Assembly (NCBI RefSeq): GCF_947172395.1 | Contig: NC_069097.1 | Coordinates: forward strand, 14,988,142-15,052,141 | DNA: 64,000 nt | Direction of reading: 5' to 3' | DNA from: Bicyclus anynana | Taxonomy: Eukaryota; Arthropoda; Insecta; Lepidoptera; Nymphalidae | Shown here: in pieces, positions 11,196 to 22,234 of the stretch | Position numbering within the stretch: position 1 is the stretch's first letter | Layout of the letters: each line of letters starts with the position of its first letter | Program-made: the position numbers and the translations under genes | Notes under the pieces: model-generated | Seen by the model: only the letters and a program-made list of their open reading frames with translations | Told to the model about the DNA's origin: nothing | The model's database searches: none

Positions 11196-11405
11196 CATAA
11201 ATAACATCTGAACATCTGATCCCGATCATTAAATTTGTATTGGTCATAAAACGACCATAGTGGTCGTCAAATAAATTTAATATTACCTCCCGAAGACTGC
11301 CTAACCGCATTTAAGCAACATAGTGACCCTCTCTTATATGGAGGGAGGTTCAGCTCTGTATTGGGTTGTTAAAATACGCGGATAAAGACTATATATACTA
11401 ATATA

Positions 11406-11712
11406 GAGCCGTGATAGCCTTGTGGACATTTGCCTCCGATTCCGGAGGGTGTGGGTTCGAATCCGGTCCGGGGCATGCACCTCCAACATTTCTGTTGTGT
11501 GCATTTTAAGAAATTAATTATGACGTGTCTCAAACGGTGAAGGAAAAACATCGTGAGGAAACCTGCATACCAGATAATTTTCTTAATTCTCTGCGTGTGT
11601 GAAGTCTGCCAATCCGCATTGGGCCAGCGTGGGGGACTATTGGCCTAAGCCCTCTCATTGTGAGAGACTCGAGCTCAGCTCAGTGAGCCGAATAAGGGTT
11701 GATAATGATGAT
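11406..11712 (+). mobile_element. SINE-A, full length
   Basis: GAGCCGTGATAGCC head, box B GGGTTCGAATCC, conserved body, and GATAATGATGAT tail. Similar short sequences (ATACTAATAT and ATACTTAATAT) flank it and may be an imperfect target duplication. Confidence 0.85.
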
Positions 11713-11908
11713 ACTTAATATTGTATAGCTGAAGAGTATGTTTGTTTGTTTGGTTGAACGCGCTAATCTCAGGAATTACTGGTCCGATTTGAAAAATTCT
11801 TTCAGTGTTAGGTAGCCCATTTATCGAGCAAAGCTATAGGCTACATATTATATCCGTATTCCTACGGGAACGGGAACCACGCTGGTGAAACCGCGCGGCG
11901 TCAGCTAC
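11713..11908 (+). mobile_element. HEL-A element ending inside a palindrome
   Basis: Standard HEL-A body. Its 3' end GCGCGGCGTCAGCTA lacks the final G of CTAG and runs straight into a 24-bp perfect inverted repeat that duplicates the element's terminal GTCAGCTA in reverse. Confidence 0.75.
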
Positions 11909-11981
11909 TTATCAATAGACGAAATCCTTATCAGTATTCGTCTATTGATAAGTAGCTGACTAATACTTATCAGTATTAGTC
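11900..11981. repeat. Two adjacent perfect palindromes at a Helitron end
   Basis: 11900-11923 pairs perfectly with 11937-11960 (24 bp, 13-base loop). It is followed by a 10-bp perfect pair at 11958-11967 and 11972-11981 (loop TATC). Both loops or stems share CTTATCAGTATT. Confidence 0.9.
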
Positions 11982-12250
11982 CTCCTTTTTTGAAACTTGG
12001 TAGAACTAATTTTGACGTATAAAAAGGTCAATTAATACAAAATTAAAGCGTAACTTTTACCGGAAATAAGTACTTCCGAAACGTATACCGTAGGCAATTT
12101 GTAGCGAAAAGTTTGCGGTTCAAAATTAATTTGTGTACGCAGCAAGGGTGAATGTATTATTTCACGCGTTCGTAAGCAAGTGAGGGTGGCTTGAGCAAAG
12201 GGGTATGTTTGATATTATTTTGTAGAACGACAGCCTGCTGCAGCCAGATA

Positions 12251-12289
12251 TACTTCATTAGGCTGAAATTTTTTCAGCCTAATGAAGTA
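12251..12289. repeat. Perfect 18-bp inverted repeat, 3-base loop
   Basis: TACTTCATTAGGCTGAAA (12251-12268) and its exact complement (12272-12289) are separated by TTT. Confidence 0.9.
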
Positions 12290-12359
12290 ACTAATATTCC
12301 TATAATACGTAAGTACTGTATAGCCAATATTGCTTTGAAGGTGCTTAAAGACTTAAAGT

Positions 12360-12684
12360 CACTCAGCGGGCGATGGAGCGAGCTATTGGAGTTTCTCTGG
12401 TCGAATCAGAAATGAGGAGATCCGCAGACGAACTAAAGTCACTGACATAGCTTAGCGAGTCGCGAAGCTGAAGTGGAAATGGGCAGGCCACATAGTTCGA
12501 AGAGCCGATGGACGTTGGGGTCCCAAGGTGCTGGAATGGCGACCCCGCACCGGAAAGCGCAGTGTTGGTCGAGCGAGGATATCAAGCGGGTTGCAGGGAG
12601 CCGCTGGATGCTGGCGGCTCGAGATCGTTGTGCTTGGAGGTCCATGCAAGAGGCATATGTCCAGCAGTAGACGTCTATCTGATA
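12360..12684 (+). pseudogene. RTE-like LINE C-terminal fragment, frameshifted
   Basis: Encodes pieces of the C-terminal domain seen intact at 58893-59231 (KLKWKWAGH, RRADGRWGPKVLEW, RPRTGKRSV), but a deletion around the RPPTRWTDDIKR segment shifts the frame, and stops interrupt the 5' part. Starts at CAGCGGGCGATGGAGCGAGC and ends at the GTCTATCTGAT 3' end; the TGA-repeat tail is lost. Confidence 0.8.
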
Positions 12685-13529
12685 AGGTATGCTAAGGTAT
12701 AGCCAATTATGGAGTTTGGACCGCAGTTCAAACTTCCGGTATTGGCAAGATAGATTTCAAGAATCCAACTGGGAGGGGTTTTTTTTCATGACATAAATAG
12801 CGAGCAAACAAATGCCGTAACAAGTACCAACCTGATGGTAATTTCAAACAATTTAATTTGGTGTAGTACACGCAATATGCATCTTCTAGGCAAGCGCCTT
12901 GTTTGACCACATCATTGTTTGACCTCATCATGTTATAATCAGGCATGATTGTCAAGCGCAAGCCTACCCAACATAAAAAAATATATATAATCAAAAAATA
13001 TAATATCGCTTAGTAAAACTACACTTTAAATTTTCACGATTGAGAGTCGAAACCCTTGAAATCTGCTATCTTACAATGCCACCACAATACAAACATAATA
13101 TTTTCTACCGCCCTTACCTATAGTAGATGCATAAGCAATATATCGTGCTCTACATACATGAATAAAAGCACCGTATACCGTAAGAAATGGTTTGGGGCGT
13201 AATCAAACACAGCTTTTAACCAGTTTGGTTAGTGCATACCCTGATCGACAACCTTATGATGCACTGTGCATAGGCTGATAAATGTTAAGCCTTTATAAAA
13301 TGAGGTCTGGCAATCGCAGGCTCTCAGTCCATTACACTACCAGTTCCGCGACCGCGTGAAATTATTTTAATTAAATTGTAGACCAACTGGTCCATGACTA
13401 CAAAAGTAGTTCATGTAAAAAGTACCTACTGCCACGTGTTTGGACTTATAAAAAACTTAGGTAGAGAAACTATTACGGTTTTTTTTAACAATTTCTTAAC
13501 CTTCCTAACCTTAAATGCGCAAAGTATCA
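12685..13529. other. No gene seen; weak tRNA-like segment
   Basis: No supported frame. On the minus strand 13303-13360 reads CGCGGAACTGGTAGTGTAAT, resembling a decayed tRNA-derived SINE head, but no clear box B follows. Confidence 0.35.
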
Positions 13530-13725
13530 GGCCTGGTTGTCCAGCGGGGAAATGCAACCAGTATTCATACCATTGCACGTGAGCATGATTTGTATAGTTG
13601 TTAGATAATGTCAATGGCTGACATACGTTTAATTAGCATAAGTTCTTTTTTGTATTCATTTACTTATTTATTAATTTACGTAATCATTTACTTGAAATAA
13701 ATGATTTTTGATTTTGATTTTGATT
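13530..13725 (+). mobile_element. LINE 3'-end fragments
   Basis: 13530-13615 (CCTGGTTGTCCAGCGGGGAA ... GCATGATTTGTATAG) is similar to 26845-26940. 13625-13725 ends in ACTTGAAATAAATGATTTTTG followed by TGATTT repeats, the 3' tail shared by many LINE fragments here. Confidence 0.55.
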
Positions 13726-13804
13726 TATTCTTTCTCTACAGTATACAGTAACAGAGGTATGTACAAATGTTTGTATATTCGGTGGTTTTTGTCAAAAACT
13801 GTTC

Positions 13805-14084
13805 GTCGTCATCTACCCATATTCGGCTCACTGCTGAGCTCGAGTCTCCTCTCAGAATGAGAGGGGTTAGGCCAATAGTCCACCACGCTGGCCCAATGCG
13901 GATTGGCAGACTTCACACACGCAGAGAATTAAAATAATTTTCTAGTATGCAGGTTTCCTCACGATGTTTTCCTTCAACGATTGAGACACGTGATATTTAT
14001 TTTTTAAAATGCACACAACTGAAAAGTAAACCCACACCCTCCGGAATCGGAGGCAGAGGTCATATCCACTGGGCTATCACGGCT
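13805..14084 (-). mobile_element. SINE-A with box B deletion
   Basis: Full 3' part, but the stretch with GGAGGTGCATGCCCCGGACC and box B is missing between GAAAAG and AAACCCACACC. Its head end abuts a MITE-5 terminus. Confidence 0.8.
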
Positions 14085-14088
14085 TTAT

Positions 14089-14140
14089 TAACCGACTTCA
14101 AAAAGGAGGAGGTTCTCAATTCGGTCGGTATTTTTTTTTA
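14089..14140 (+). mobile_element. MITE-5 terminal fragment
   Basis: Starts TAACCGACTTCAAAAAGGAG and continues GAGGTTCTCAATTCGG, matching the left end of the full MITE-5 at 38660. Confidence 0.6.
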
Positions 14141-14413
14141 GCCCACATAAATCGTTTTCTGAAATTTGAAAATTCAATAGTTTAATAATCTAATCTCGAA
14201 GCTTTATTAGGTACAATATCCAACTAAGTAAGTTTATACAATTTCCAGCATCAGTACAGATGTGAGATTAAAGAATCCCTTTCAGTTTCATCCGCCGCCC
14301 CTCGGAAGGCCTTTATCTAATAAATTAATCAAAGCCTTCCTTGTGTAAATGTTGACCCACTTTCGTTCGGGTTTGCAGTTTTTGTACAATACAAATGTTT
14401 TAATTTATACACT

Positions 14414-14641
14414 AATCACACTAATATTATCACACTCACACTAATATTATAAAGTGTGTAAGTATGTTTGTTCCTCTTTTACGCTGCGGCTACTGACGCG
14501 ATTTGACTGAAATTTGGAATGGAAATAGATTTTACTCATGATTAACACACAGTCTACTTTTCACCCCGGAAAAATCCATGGTTCCCGCGGGATATGCGAA
14601 AAACTGAATTTCACGCAGACGAAGTCGCGGGCGACCGCTAG
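14414..14641 (+). mobile_element. HEL-B Helitron-like element
   Basis: Begins ATCACACTAATATTATC and ends in the hairpin-like GACGAAGTCGCGGGCGACCG followed by CTAG (14638-14641). Body contains CCATGGTTCCCGCGGGAT as in the other HEL-B copies. Confidence 0.75.
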
Positions 14642-14981
14642 TTATTATATTACATTAAAATATTATGGGGATTATTTGACTAACTGTGGCATACTTATTG
14701 GCCAAGTTTCATATTTGATTCTATAGGTAGTTATGGAGTTTGAAGGTAACTACAGAGAGTAACACGTTACATAGGTCACATCATAAATTCCCGCAGCAGT
14801 TGTGCAAAACAGTATTTCAGAATATAGAGTTAATAGAAAATAACGCTTACGAATATCGTGCTTTTTATTTATACAAAAAGTTGTTCCCAGGAAACAACAG
14901 CGGTAATTCAAAAGACTTTTATGCATGACGAAAGTCTTTCTTATCCACGTGGCCACGTCGGGGACGTATAAAAAGTTGCAT

Positions 14982-15014
14982 GTAACTTTTAATATAAAAG
15001 TTATAACTTTTATA
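14982..15014. repeat. Overlapping AT-rich palindromes
   Basis: 14993-15014 is a perfect 22-bp palindrome (TATAAAAGTTA and complement). It overlaps a second inverted pair at 14982-15002. Confidence 0.8.
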
Positions 15015-15064
15015 GAGAAGTTACTACAAGTTACGAGGCACAGACAATGTATTGAAATAGAAAA

Positions 15065-15450
15065 GAAAGAAGAAGAAGAAAAGATCTTTATTTTTAAGTA
15101 ATGCCACATGTCACATTAAATCTAAATTATAACATATTATGGCTTAACTGTCCACTCAAACAGTGGAGCACTAAAGAATGCCCTGTAATATGTGGCACAA
15201 CCTAGAAAAAGGCCCCAACTCAGCATTTTGCCGCATACTTTCAATAAAAAAAGTATGCAGCACTGATTTTCAGTTAAGACCCAGTTCAGGTGCCGCACAC
15301 AGTTAAACACTTTACGTAAACTATTAAAGACAATTATTAAGAACTAATTAAAACTAACTAGGTAGACACATTGATTTAAAAAAAAAACAGAAAACTTAAA
15401 CATAACGATGAAAAACAAAATTAATGATACAAATAAAAATTACCTGCAAT
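15065..15450 (-). mobile_element. Probable LINE or processed 3' end, antisense
   Basis: On the minus strand an untranslated-type sequence ends with CTTAAAAATAAAGATCTTTT and then an A/TTC-rich tail. Layout resembles the 3' untranslated end of a non-LTR element inserted in minus orientation; no coding part is present, so the family is unknown. Confidence 0.35.
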
Positions 15451-15580
15451 ATAATTATGTATACTTTTTTTGTTAAATACTACCTATCTACCTACTGTCT
15501 TACTCTTATCTCCAACTTTATCACGAGTTCTTGCGGACCCTTTAGGATGTATTTGTGTGACTTTTGTCTTTTACTTCTAA

Positions 15581-15750
15581 CTAGCGGACGCCTGTGACTT
15601 CGGCCACGTTAAATTTAGTTTTTCAACAAATACCGCGGGTATCGTGGTTTCCTGGAATAAAAAAGTAGCCTATATGTTGCTCAATATATATCTAATGAAA
15701 GTGCCATTAAAATCGGTGCAGCCGTTTCAGAGACTAGCCTGGACAGTAGT
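15581..15750 (-). mobile_element. HEL-B variant
   Basis: Begins CTAGCGGACGCCTGTGACTT, the HEL-B 3' end in minus orientation, and continues GTAGCCTATATGTTGCTC and GCAGCCGTTTCAGAGACTAG. A diverged subfamily; the far border is uncertain. Confidence 0.5.
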
Positions 15751-17050
15751 TGGTTGTGTTCCTCCATCCGCGTGCCTCGAGCAGGTTATGAGTGTGCAAT
15801 ATGTAATTTGGTGGTTACAAATGGTTCTGGATCTCAGATTCTGGAAAAGTTAGGAGCCTGATATTTGGGTAAATGATATTTTAAAGCTTCGTTATGACTA
15901 TACAAAATACACAATTTGTAAAACTTTTCTCGATAGTTTATTTTTTTGAAAAATACATGTTTTGCTCACATTTTGCTTTCAATCTCAAGAAAAGCAAATT
16001 TATTCTCTTAAATTTTTGTTTTGTATATAAAATTAGGTATATATCTTGAAAATGGCCATTTTATTTTTCGTTATGTTGTTTAATTTACTTGCAATTAGGT
16101 AAAAATGATTTGGCGCTCACGTCATAAAATTTGCGTCGCGTGTCAATCGCTCCGTGCTTTTCACTCACGTGAAAGTCATAAAACGGCGTCTCGTTTGCGC
16201 TTCCAATTATATTCATATCGTACCGACTCTCTTAAGCCATCGGTTAGGTTCATTATAATTTTAAGCTATTGCATAGCTTTTGTCGCGCACTTTGAGCGAA
16301 TCAAGAAAAAAAACCTAATATCCAAGCCGTGCAATAAGTTAACACATTTCGACGTTTTCATATCGACTCAATGGATAATGTTACCTATTTTTAAATGTTA
16401 GCTTTCTGTATTCTCCGTTGAAAACAAAAATACTCGTGAAAGAAATATTTCGACACATAATTAATTCCCGAGATATAGAATTTTAAAGTGAGCGCGCGGT
16501 GATCAGCTCGCGTTTAACGCAGTGACGTCATCAAACAACATTTGCTCGCCCGTTATAAGCAATTTCGTACTTCTGCCTAAGCTACTGACGAACTAATGGT
16601 TAGAATTTAAAAATTCTTTTTGTGTTGAAAAGTCCATTTAACGAGGAAGGCTATAAGCTACATAACATCACGCTACGACCAATAGGAGCAAAGCACTGAT
16701 CAAAAATGTGGCCAAAACGGGGAAAATAATGTTCGGTCATCGGCTAGTCTTCTTAATATATGAATGCGAAAGGTCATTCTCACGAAATTGCGGAAACCGC
16801 TAGACGTACAAAGGTGAAATTTGAGAAAAACTGAAGCCGTCCGTACCAAGTCGTTGCAACGCGGCGATAATACAAAATAAATAGTAGTGTGTGGTAAATG
16901 TGCGTACAGCTTTACCTATATGTGTAAATTGAGCCAATTTTACCAATTAACGTGTATTGTTATAGTAATGAGACGATAATTGTAATTGAATTTCGTGTCA
17001 TTGTTTGTAATTATCTTTGTGTTCGGAGTTTAAAATGCAATTATTATTGA
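15751..17050. other. No gene seen; possible old repeats
   Basis: A 98-codon frame at 16105-16401 has no recognisable domain. 16575-16810 carries Helitron-like phrases (GGCTATAAGCTACATAACAT, CACGCTACGACCAATAGGAG) ending near CGGCTAG, suggesting a third, older Helitron-like group. Confidence 0.35.
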
Positions 17051-17238
17051 CTAGCCGACACCGCGCATTTTTATCCGCGCAGTTCTCGTTCCCGTGGGAA
17101 TACGGGGATAAAACATAGCTTATGTTACTCAATGATAATGTAGCTATCCATTGGTGAACGACTTATTAAAATGTGTTTAGTGGTTTAGGCGTGAAAGCTT
17201 ATAAGACATACATACATTCGCATTAATAATAATAAGGA
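17051..17238 (-). mobile_element. HEL-A related element, diverged subfamily
   Basis: Begins CTAGCCGACACCGCGCATTT and GTTCCCGTGGGAATACGGGG like HEL-A, but the remainder (GGTTTAGGCGTGAAAGC, AGACATACATACATTCGC) differs. Confidence 0.5.
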
Positions 17239-17251
17239 TACATACACAATT

Positions 17252-17554
17252 ATAGCCATGATAGCCCAGTGGATAATATGACCCCCAAAGTGTGGGTTCG
17301 AATCCAGTCAGGGGTATGCACCTCCGACTTTTCAATTATGTGCATTTTAAGAAATTAAATATCACGTGTTTTAAACGGTGAAGGAAAACGTGAGGAAATC
17401 TGCATACCAGAGAATTTTCTTAATTCCTTACGTGTGTGAAGTCTGCCAATCAGCATTGGGCCAGCGTGATGGACTATTGACCTAACCTCTCTCATCCTGT
17501 AAGGAGACTCGAGCTCAGCAATGAGCCGAATGTGGGTTGATAATGATGATGATA
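17252..17554 (+). mobile_element. SINE-A with shortened head
   Basis: Head lacks part of the GACCTCTGCCTCCGATTCC segment. Body and GATAATGATGATGAT tail are complete. ATAAGGA-containing sequence on both sides may be an imperfect target duplication. Confidence 0.8.
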
Positions 17555-17606
17555 AGGACACAACTATAAATGCCCTGTGGCTTAACCAGAGACCATTCGT
17601 GTATAA

Positions 17607-17803
17607 ATCTATATTAGTATTATAAGGTTGAAGAGTTTGTTTGTTTGATTGAACGCGCTAATCTCAGGAACTACTGGTCCGATTTGAAAAATTCTTTCTG
17701 TGTTAGACAGCCCATTTATTAAGGAAGGCTATAAATTATATATTATGCCTGTATTCCTACGGGAACGGGAACCACGCGGGTAAAACCGCGCGGTGTCAGC
17801 TAG
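17607..17803 (+). mobile_element. HEL-A element, full length
   Basis: Starts ATCTATATTAGTATTATAAG and ends CCGCGCGGTGTCAGCTAG (CTAG 17800-17803). Confidence 0.75.
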
Positions 17804-18198
17804 TATCAGGATAAAAAGTAGCAAATGTGTGCTATGCAAAACCATGATATTTGTGGCATATTAATTTATCTTAAGTCCGTAAAGCCAATGAACTGTTATA
17901 TTTGCAAAGTTGACTTAGACTTAATGAACTAAAAAGTAAAAAAAGAAGTTTTTTTCTCGTCTATCCCATAGCTATTTGTACTATTGCAAAATAAGGGTTA
18001 AAAATGCTCCCTTAATCTACGGAACCCTAACTGCGCGTGGCCCAAAACGCACTTGGCCGGTTTTATAAATACATCTAATTTCTAAGTTGTGGATTACAAC
18101 TCGCGATCGACCCGGATTTTAGTTTTACAAAACTATCGAATTATACACTTACTCAGGTCTATTATTAATAATTATTATAAGTATTATTAATTATTAAT
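17804..18198. other. No gene seen
   Basis: AT-rich, no repeat family assigned apart from the phrase CGGAACCCTAACTGCG, often seen in lepidopteran dispersed repeats. Short inverted ATTAATAATT tracts precede the HEL-B at 18199. Confidence 0.3.
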
Positions 18199-18428
18199 CA
18201 CATCACACTATCACACTAATATTATAAAGGCGAAAGTTTGTGTGCAAGTCTGTAAGTATGTTCGTTCCTCTTTTACGCTGCGGCTACTGAAGCGATTTGG
18301 CTGAAATTTGGAATGGAAATAGATTTTACTCCCTATTAACATATTAGTTGCTTTTCATCCCGGAAAATTCCATGGTTCCCGCGGGATTTCTGAAAAACAA
18401 CTCTTCGGAAGTCGCGGGCGTACGCTAG
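18199..18428 (+). mobile_element. HEL-B element, full length
   Basis: ATCACACTAATATTATAAAG start and CGGGCGTACGCTAG end (CTAG 18425-18428), inserted in AATTATTA-rich sequence. The 3' stem is degraded. Confidence 0.75.
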
Positions 18429-18642
18429 TAATTATTAAATTATTAAATACGAACGCTTTTTGTACTATGTCAAACTGACAGACAAAAAGCGCGACAAAAA
18501 TTTTATGTGGTCTTTAAAGCTCAATGAAAGCTCGACAGAGAGAAGGCCTGTATATGCCTGCCGCAAGTGACACTCGATAGCGCGCGTCTAACACCGCACT
18601 GCGACATCTATTGGCGGCATTTGGAACACATTTTCATTGAAT

Positions 18643-18850
18643 GTCGGAGCAGACTAAATACTACTTCTGATAACGGAGAAGCTGTAGTCTAAGAGCAGGT
18701 TCTTTGCTTTACGTGTCAAGGATGGCAGATACACAAAGTAACACTATCAATCATCACCGAATCGATCGCTTTACTAATACAGTTCTACCCTCTAATTACA
18801 TTACTGATCAAGTATAGCGCTGACACTATCAGATGTAAACCAGGATTAAC
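18643..18850. repeat. Unassigned dispersed repeat R1
   Basis: Contains GGAGCAGACTAAATACTACT, GATAACGGAGAAGC, CACTATCA and CAGATGTAAACCAGG in the same order as 22235-22790. Orientation and class unknown. Confidence 0.55.
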
Positions 18851-18862
18851 TTTATATATTTA

Positions 18863-19060
18863 CTAGATGAAGCCGCGCGGTCTCACCCGCGTAGTTCCCG
18901 TTCCCATATAAATACAGGGATAATATATAACCTATAGCCTTCCTTAATAAATGGGCTATCTAACACAGAAAGAGTTTTTCAAATCGGACCAGTAGTTCCT
19001 GAGATTCGCGTTCAATCAAACAAACAAACAAACTCTTCAACTTTATGATATTAGTATAGA
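18863..19060 (-). mobile_element. HEL-A element
   Basis: CTAGATGAAGCCGCGCGGTC at the left and CTTTATGATATTAGTATAG at the right; the middle follows the consensus. Confidence 0.7.
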
Positions 19061-19403
19061 TTTATCATTTAATCTTGGGATTAACGAATCGAAAATGTTA
19101 GCATATTCAACGCCCCAGTAGACATTTGGTATTGGTGTAAAAGGTCAAACAGTCTCAGAGGAAAGCCAAAATAAATTGGACATTCCTCCGACAAATTGAC
19201 GAAACAATACAATGTGTTGATTCCTCCGACCCACAGTGTACCAGTACGTTCAACAATCCCAACTTATTAATTAATTAAAAATTTAATGTTTTTAAACGAA
19301 ACAGGCACCGGTTATTGTGAGACAAAACAATTTTAAATTGAACGCAATTCGTCGTGTGTGTTTGCTTAAAAACGTTCGCACATACATAATTATTTTGGTC
19401 TAT

Positions 19404-19590
19404 TAGCCCTCATTCGCACGAGAGTTTTTTAACGGACGTTAAAAAAACCAAACCGAAATTGAAAATACAACACTGCTCGCAAAAAAGCGTCCTGTTTTAA
19501 AAACGCTGTCATGTGAACTTGGGAATGCATTTGTTGTATTTGAACGCTTTTTTAATGTCCGTTAAAAAACTCTCGTGCGAAAGAAGGCTT
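19404..19590. mobile_element. MITE-4, 34-bp terminal inverted repeats
   Basis: Left arm 19404-19437 and right arm 19557-19590 share CGCACGAGAGTTTTTTAACG in inverted orientation with few mismatches near the tips. About 120 bp of AT-rich internal sequence with GCGTTTTT-type motifs. Only one copy in the window; target duplication not resolved. Confidence 0.8.
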
Positions 19591-19705
19591 AAAGCCCCTG
19601 TTAATTGTTTACTTGAATAATGCATTAAAATTAAATTTATCATAATAATATTGCTAGTGTTTTACAAAGGCATAGGCAATAGGCATCTAGACTATAATAT
19701 TTACT

Positions 19706-20007
19706 AGCGGTGGATTTACAAAATGGAGGTCCTGGGTTCGATCCCCGACTGGGCCGTTTGAGGTTTTCTTAAATGGTCCAGGTCTGGTTGGTGGGAGGCT
19801 TCGGCCGCGGTTAGTTACGTTACTACCCTACCGACAAAGACCGCCCAGCGATTTAGCGTTCCGGTACGATGTCGTGTAGAAATCAAAAGGAGTGTGTCTT
19901 TTCATCCTCCTCCTATCAAGTTAGCCCGCTTTCATATTAGACTGCATCATCACTTACCATCAGGTGAGATTGTAGTCAAGGGCTAATTTGTAAAGAATAA
20001 AAAAATA
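19706..20007 (+). mobile_element. SINE-B, head-truncated
   Basis: Starts at AGCGGTGGATTTACAAAATG, keeps box B (CCTGGGTTCGATCCC), then the standard body to GTAAAGAATAAAAAAAT. Box A is missing. Confidence 0.85.
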
Positions 20008-20271
20008 TATACATGTTATATATCTATATAGGTTATAGAATGTACCATTACAGTTTGGACTGTAATGGTTTTAGATCATAACAGGTTTCAAGAGTCACCT
20101 TCAACTGTCCAAGGTCCAAGTAAAAAAGGGCTTTTTCTATATTTTTAAGGAAATATCAATAGAAATCATGTCTGTAAAGACTTCAAAGCAATCCTTAATT
20201 AGAGAGTGATCTAAAATACCAGAAGACACGTTTTAAGTTTTTCGATAATAGGTTGTAAACTTATTTTAATA
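20008..20271. other. No gene seen
   Basis: Short TA-rich tract followed by unassigned sequence with an imperfect inverted pair around CCATTACAGTTTGGACTGTAATGG (20045-20068). Confidence 0.4.
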
Positions 20272-20475
20272 CTAGCTGACACCGCGCGGTTTTACCCGCA
20301 TGGTTCTCGTTCCCGTAGGAAAACAGGGGTAATATATAGCCTATAGCCTTCCTCGATAAATGGGCTATCTAAAACTGAATGGATTTTTGAAATCGGACTA
20401 GTAGTTCCTGAGATTAGCGCGTTCACTCAAACATACAAACAAAGTCTTCAGCTTTATAATAATAGTACCTATAGA
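20272..20475 (-). mobile_element. HEL-A element
   Basis: CTAGCTGACACCGCGCGG at the left, CTTCAGCTTTATAATAATAG at the right. Confidence 0.7.
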
Positions 20476-20503
20476 TTTAAGCAACATTATCGCAGAGCAC
20501 AGT

Positions 20504-20797
20504 CGTCATCAACCCATATTCGGCTCACTGCTGAGCCCGAGTCTTCTCTCAGAATGAGAGGGGTAAGGCCAATAGTCCACCACGCTGGCCCAATGCGGAT
20601 TGGCAGAATTCACACGCAGAGAATTAAGATAATTCTGTGGTATGCAGGTTTCCTCACGATGTTTTCCTTCACCGATTGAGACACGTGATATTTAATTTCT
20701 CAAAATGCACACAACTGAAAAGTAGGAGATGCATGCCCCGGGCCGGATTCGAACCCACACCCTCCGGAATCGAAGGCAGAGGTCATATCCACTGGGC
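20504..20797 (-). mobile_element. SINE-A with 16-bp target duplication
   Basis: TATCGCAGAGCACAGT occurs at 20488-20503 and 20798-20813, giving exact borders and implying target-primed insertion. Box B GGATTCGAACCC complement intact. Confidence 0.9.
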
Positions 20798-20813
20798 TAT
20801 CGCAGAGCACAGT

Positions 20814-21307
20814 GTATTGTTATAATTCAAATTTAACAAATAGAATTCCACATCCGGTAGTTTTTCTGTGCATTGATTGTGATTTTTCTGTCCATATTCA
20901 GGTGAAATAATTAAACATGTACCTACAGATAATAAATATAATAATATAATTTACATTTAATAAAATATTGTCATGAATATTTCACTGAAATACATTGTTG
21001 AATTATTAAAACGGGCTCTAAGCGAGCTATAAAATTATAAATATCATTTATTCACGATTTGTCGTCGTAACTAATGGTGCGATGTGGCGTGAACGGAATT
21101 TTAATCATTCATCAGTGACGATACAGGATTGTGAAAACGTAGCAGAGGGGATAAAGTTGATTTTTTTCTTATTGTGTGTTTGCTGTAAGCTTCTAACGCG
21201 GTTTTCCGAACGCTTAGCGAGCTGGGTTCAACTTTTCACTGCGCACAGCTAACTGGACTCAGCTAGTGGCCAGAGGGTCCAGTAAATTGTAGATGAGTGA
21301 GGTGAGT
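20814..21307. other. No gene seen
   Basis: No repeat or frame recognised. Confidence 0.3.
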
Positions 21308-21757
21308 GAGGATTTACGAAACGGAGGTCCTGGGTTCGATCCCCGGCTGGGCCGATTGAGGTTTTCTTAATTGGTACAGGCCTGGCTGGTGGGAGTCAAG
21401 TCAAGTCGAAATTCATTTATTTCAATTAGGCTCAGTTTACAAGCACTTTTGAAAGGTCAAGATTATTTAATCTAATGGTGGTAATAATAGTCCAAAACTT
21501 AAAACTAAAATTACGAGGGTTCCAAACGCACCTTGATCCGAGAAACTCAGCCAAGGTAAGAAGGTACGGCCGTGGCTAGTTACTACCCTACCGGCAAAGA
21601 CGTACCGCCAAGCGATGTTCGGTACGATGTCATGTAAAAACCGAAAGGGATGTGGATTTTCATCCTCCTCCTGACAAGTTAGCCCGCTTTTATCATAGAT
21701 TGCATCATCACTTACCATCAGGTAACAAGAACTAACATGTAAAAGAATAAAAAAATG
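21308..21757 (+). mobile_element. SINE-B split by a LINE tail
   Basis: 21308-21395 carries box B and GGTTTTCTTAATTGGTACAG; 21565-21757 resumes at GGCCGTGGCTAGTTAC and runs to GTAAAAGAATAAAAAAATG. The insert is the antisense LINE end at 21396-21564. Confidence 0.75.
21396..21564 (-). mobile_element. LINE 3' end inserted in SINE-B
   Basis: Minus-strand 3' tail: on plus it reads TCAAGTCAAGTCGAAATTC, ATTTATTTCAATTAGGCTCA, then TTACGAGGGTTCC and CCTTGATCCGAGAA. Same sequence at 53348-53533. Confidence 0.65.
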
Positions 21758-21764
21758 ATTTGTT

Positions 21765-21842
21765 TTTCTTGTTGTGGAAATCGAACTCACGGCGGTAGAA
21801 GCAGGAAGCAGGGTCACTACCCACTGAGCCACGCGGCGGCCG
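21765..21842 (-). mobile_element. SINE-E head fragment (tRNA-like)
   Basis: On the minus strand GCCGCGTGGCTCAGTGGGTA (box A) and GTGAGTTCGATTTCC (box B). Body missing. It lies directly after the SINE-B tail. A tRNA scan may flag it; no functional tRNA is claimed. Confidence 0.6.
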
Positions 21843-22234
21843 AAAATGAAGTATTCCTTAAAAAAAAATATCGATTTAGCTAAAAATTCAAGCGAATTCG
21901 ATAATCTATTTTCTGTAATAAAGAAATCGAAGAAACCATTCGCAACCGTGACCTTATCGTCCAAACAACGATCGACATTAATGCCTGTCACAGTGACAGG
22001 GTAACTTATCTCCCGGATCCGAAAATGAATCAGTCCCCGGGAACAAAGCCTCCTACATACGACTTTTATAAATTTCCCTTTGTTATCTATCGTCTCTGTG
22101 AATTTGGGAAAAGTGGGTCTTTTTTTTACCTACACAAAAAGGAGATTTCTGTTTGACACATACAAGAACGACCTCTAGTGCAGTTGGTATAATATATATC
22201 GGCGGGGCATACTAAATTCCACTTTTGATCCCGG

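Noticed and set aside
21765..21842. tRNA gene on the minus strand
   Set aside because: Same reasoning: a SINE head with good internal promoter boxes, without a complete cloverleaf.
21467..21991. 174-codon minus-strand ORF
   Set aside because: Spans an antisense LINE tail, SINE-B body and SINE-E head; a chance open frame across three repeats.
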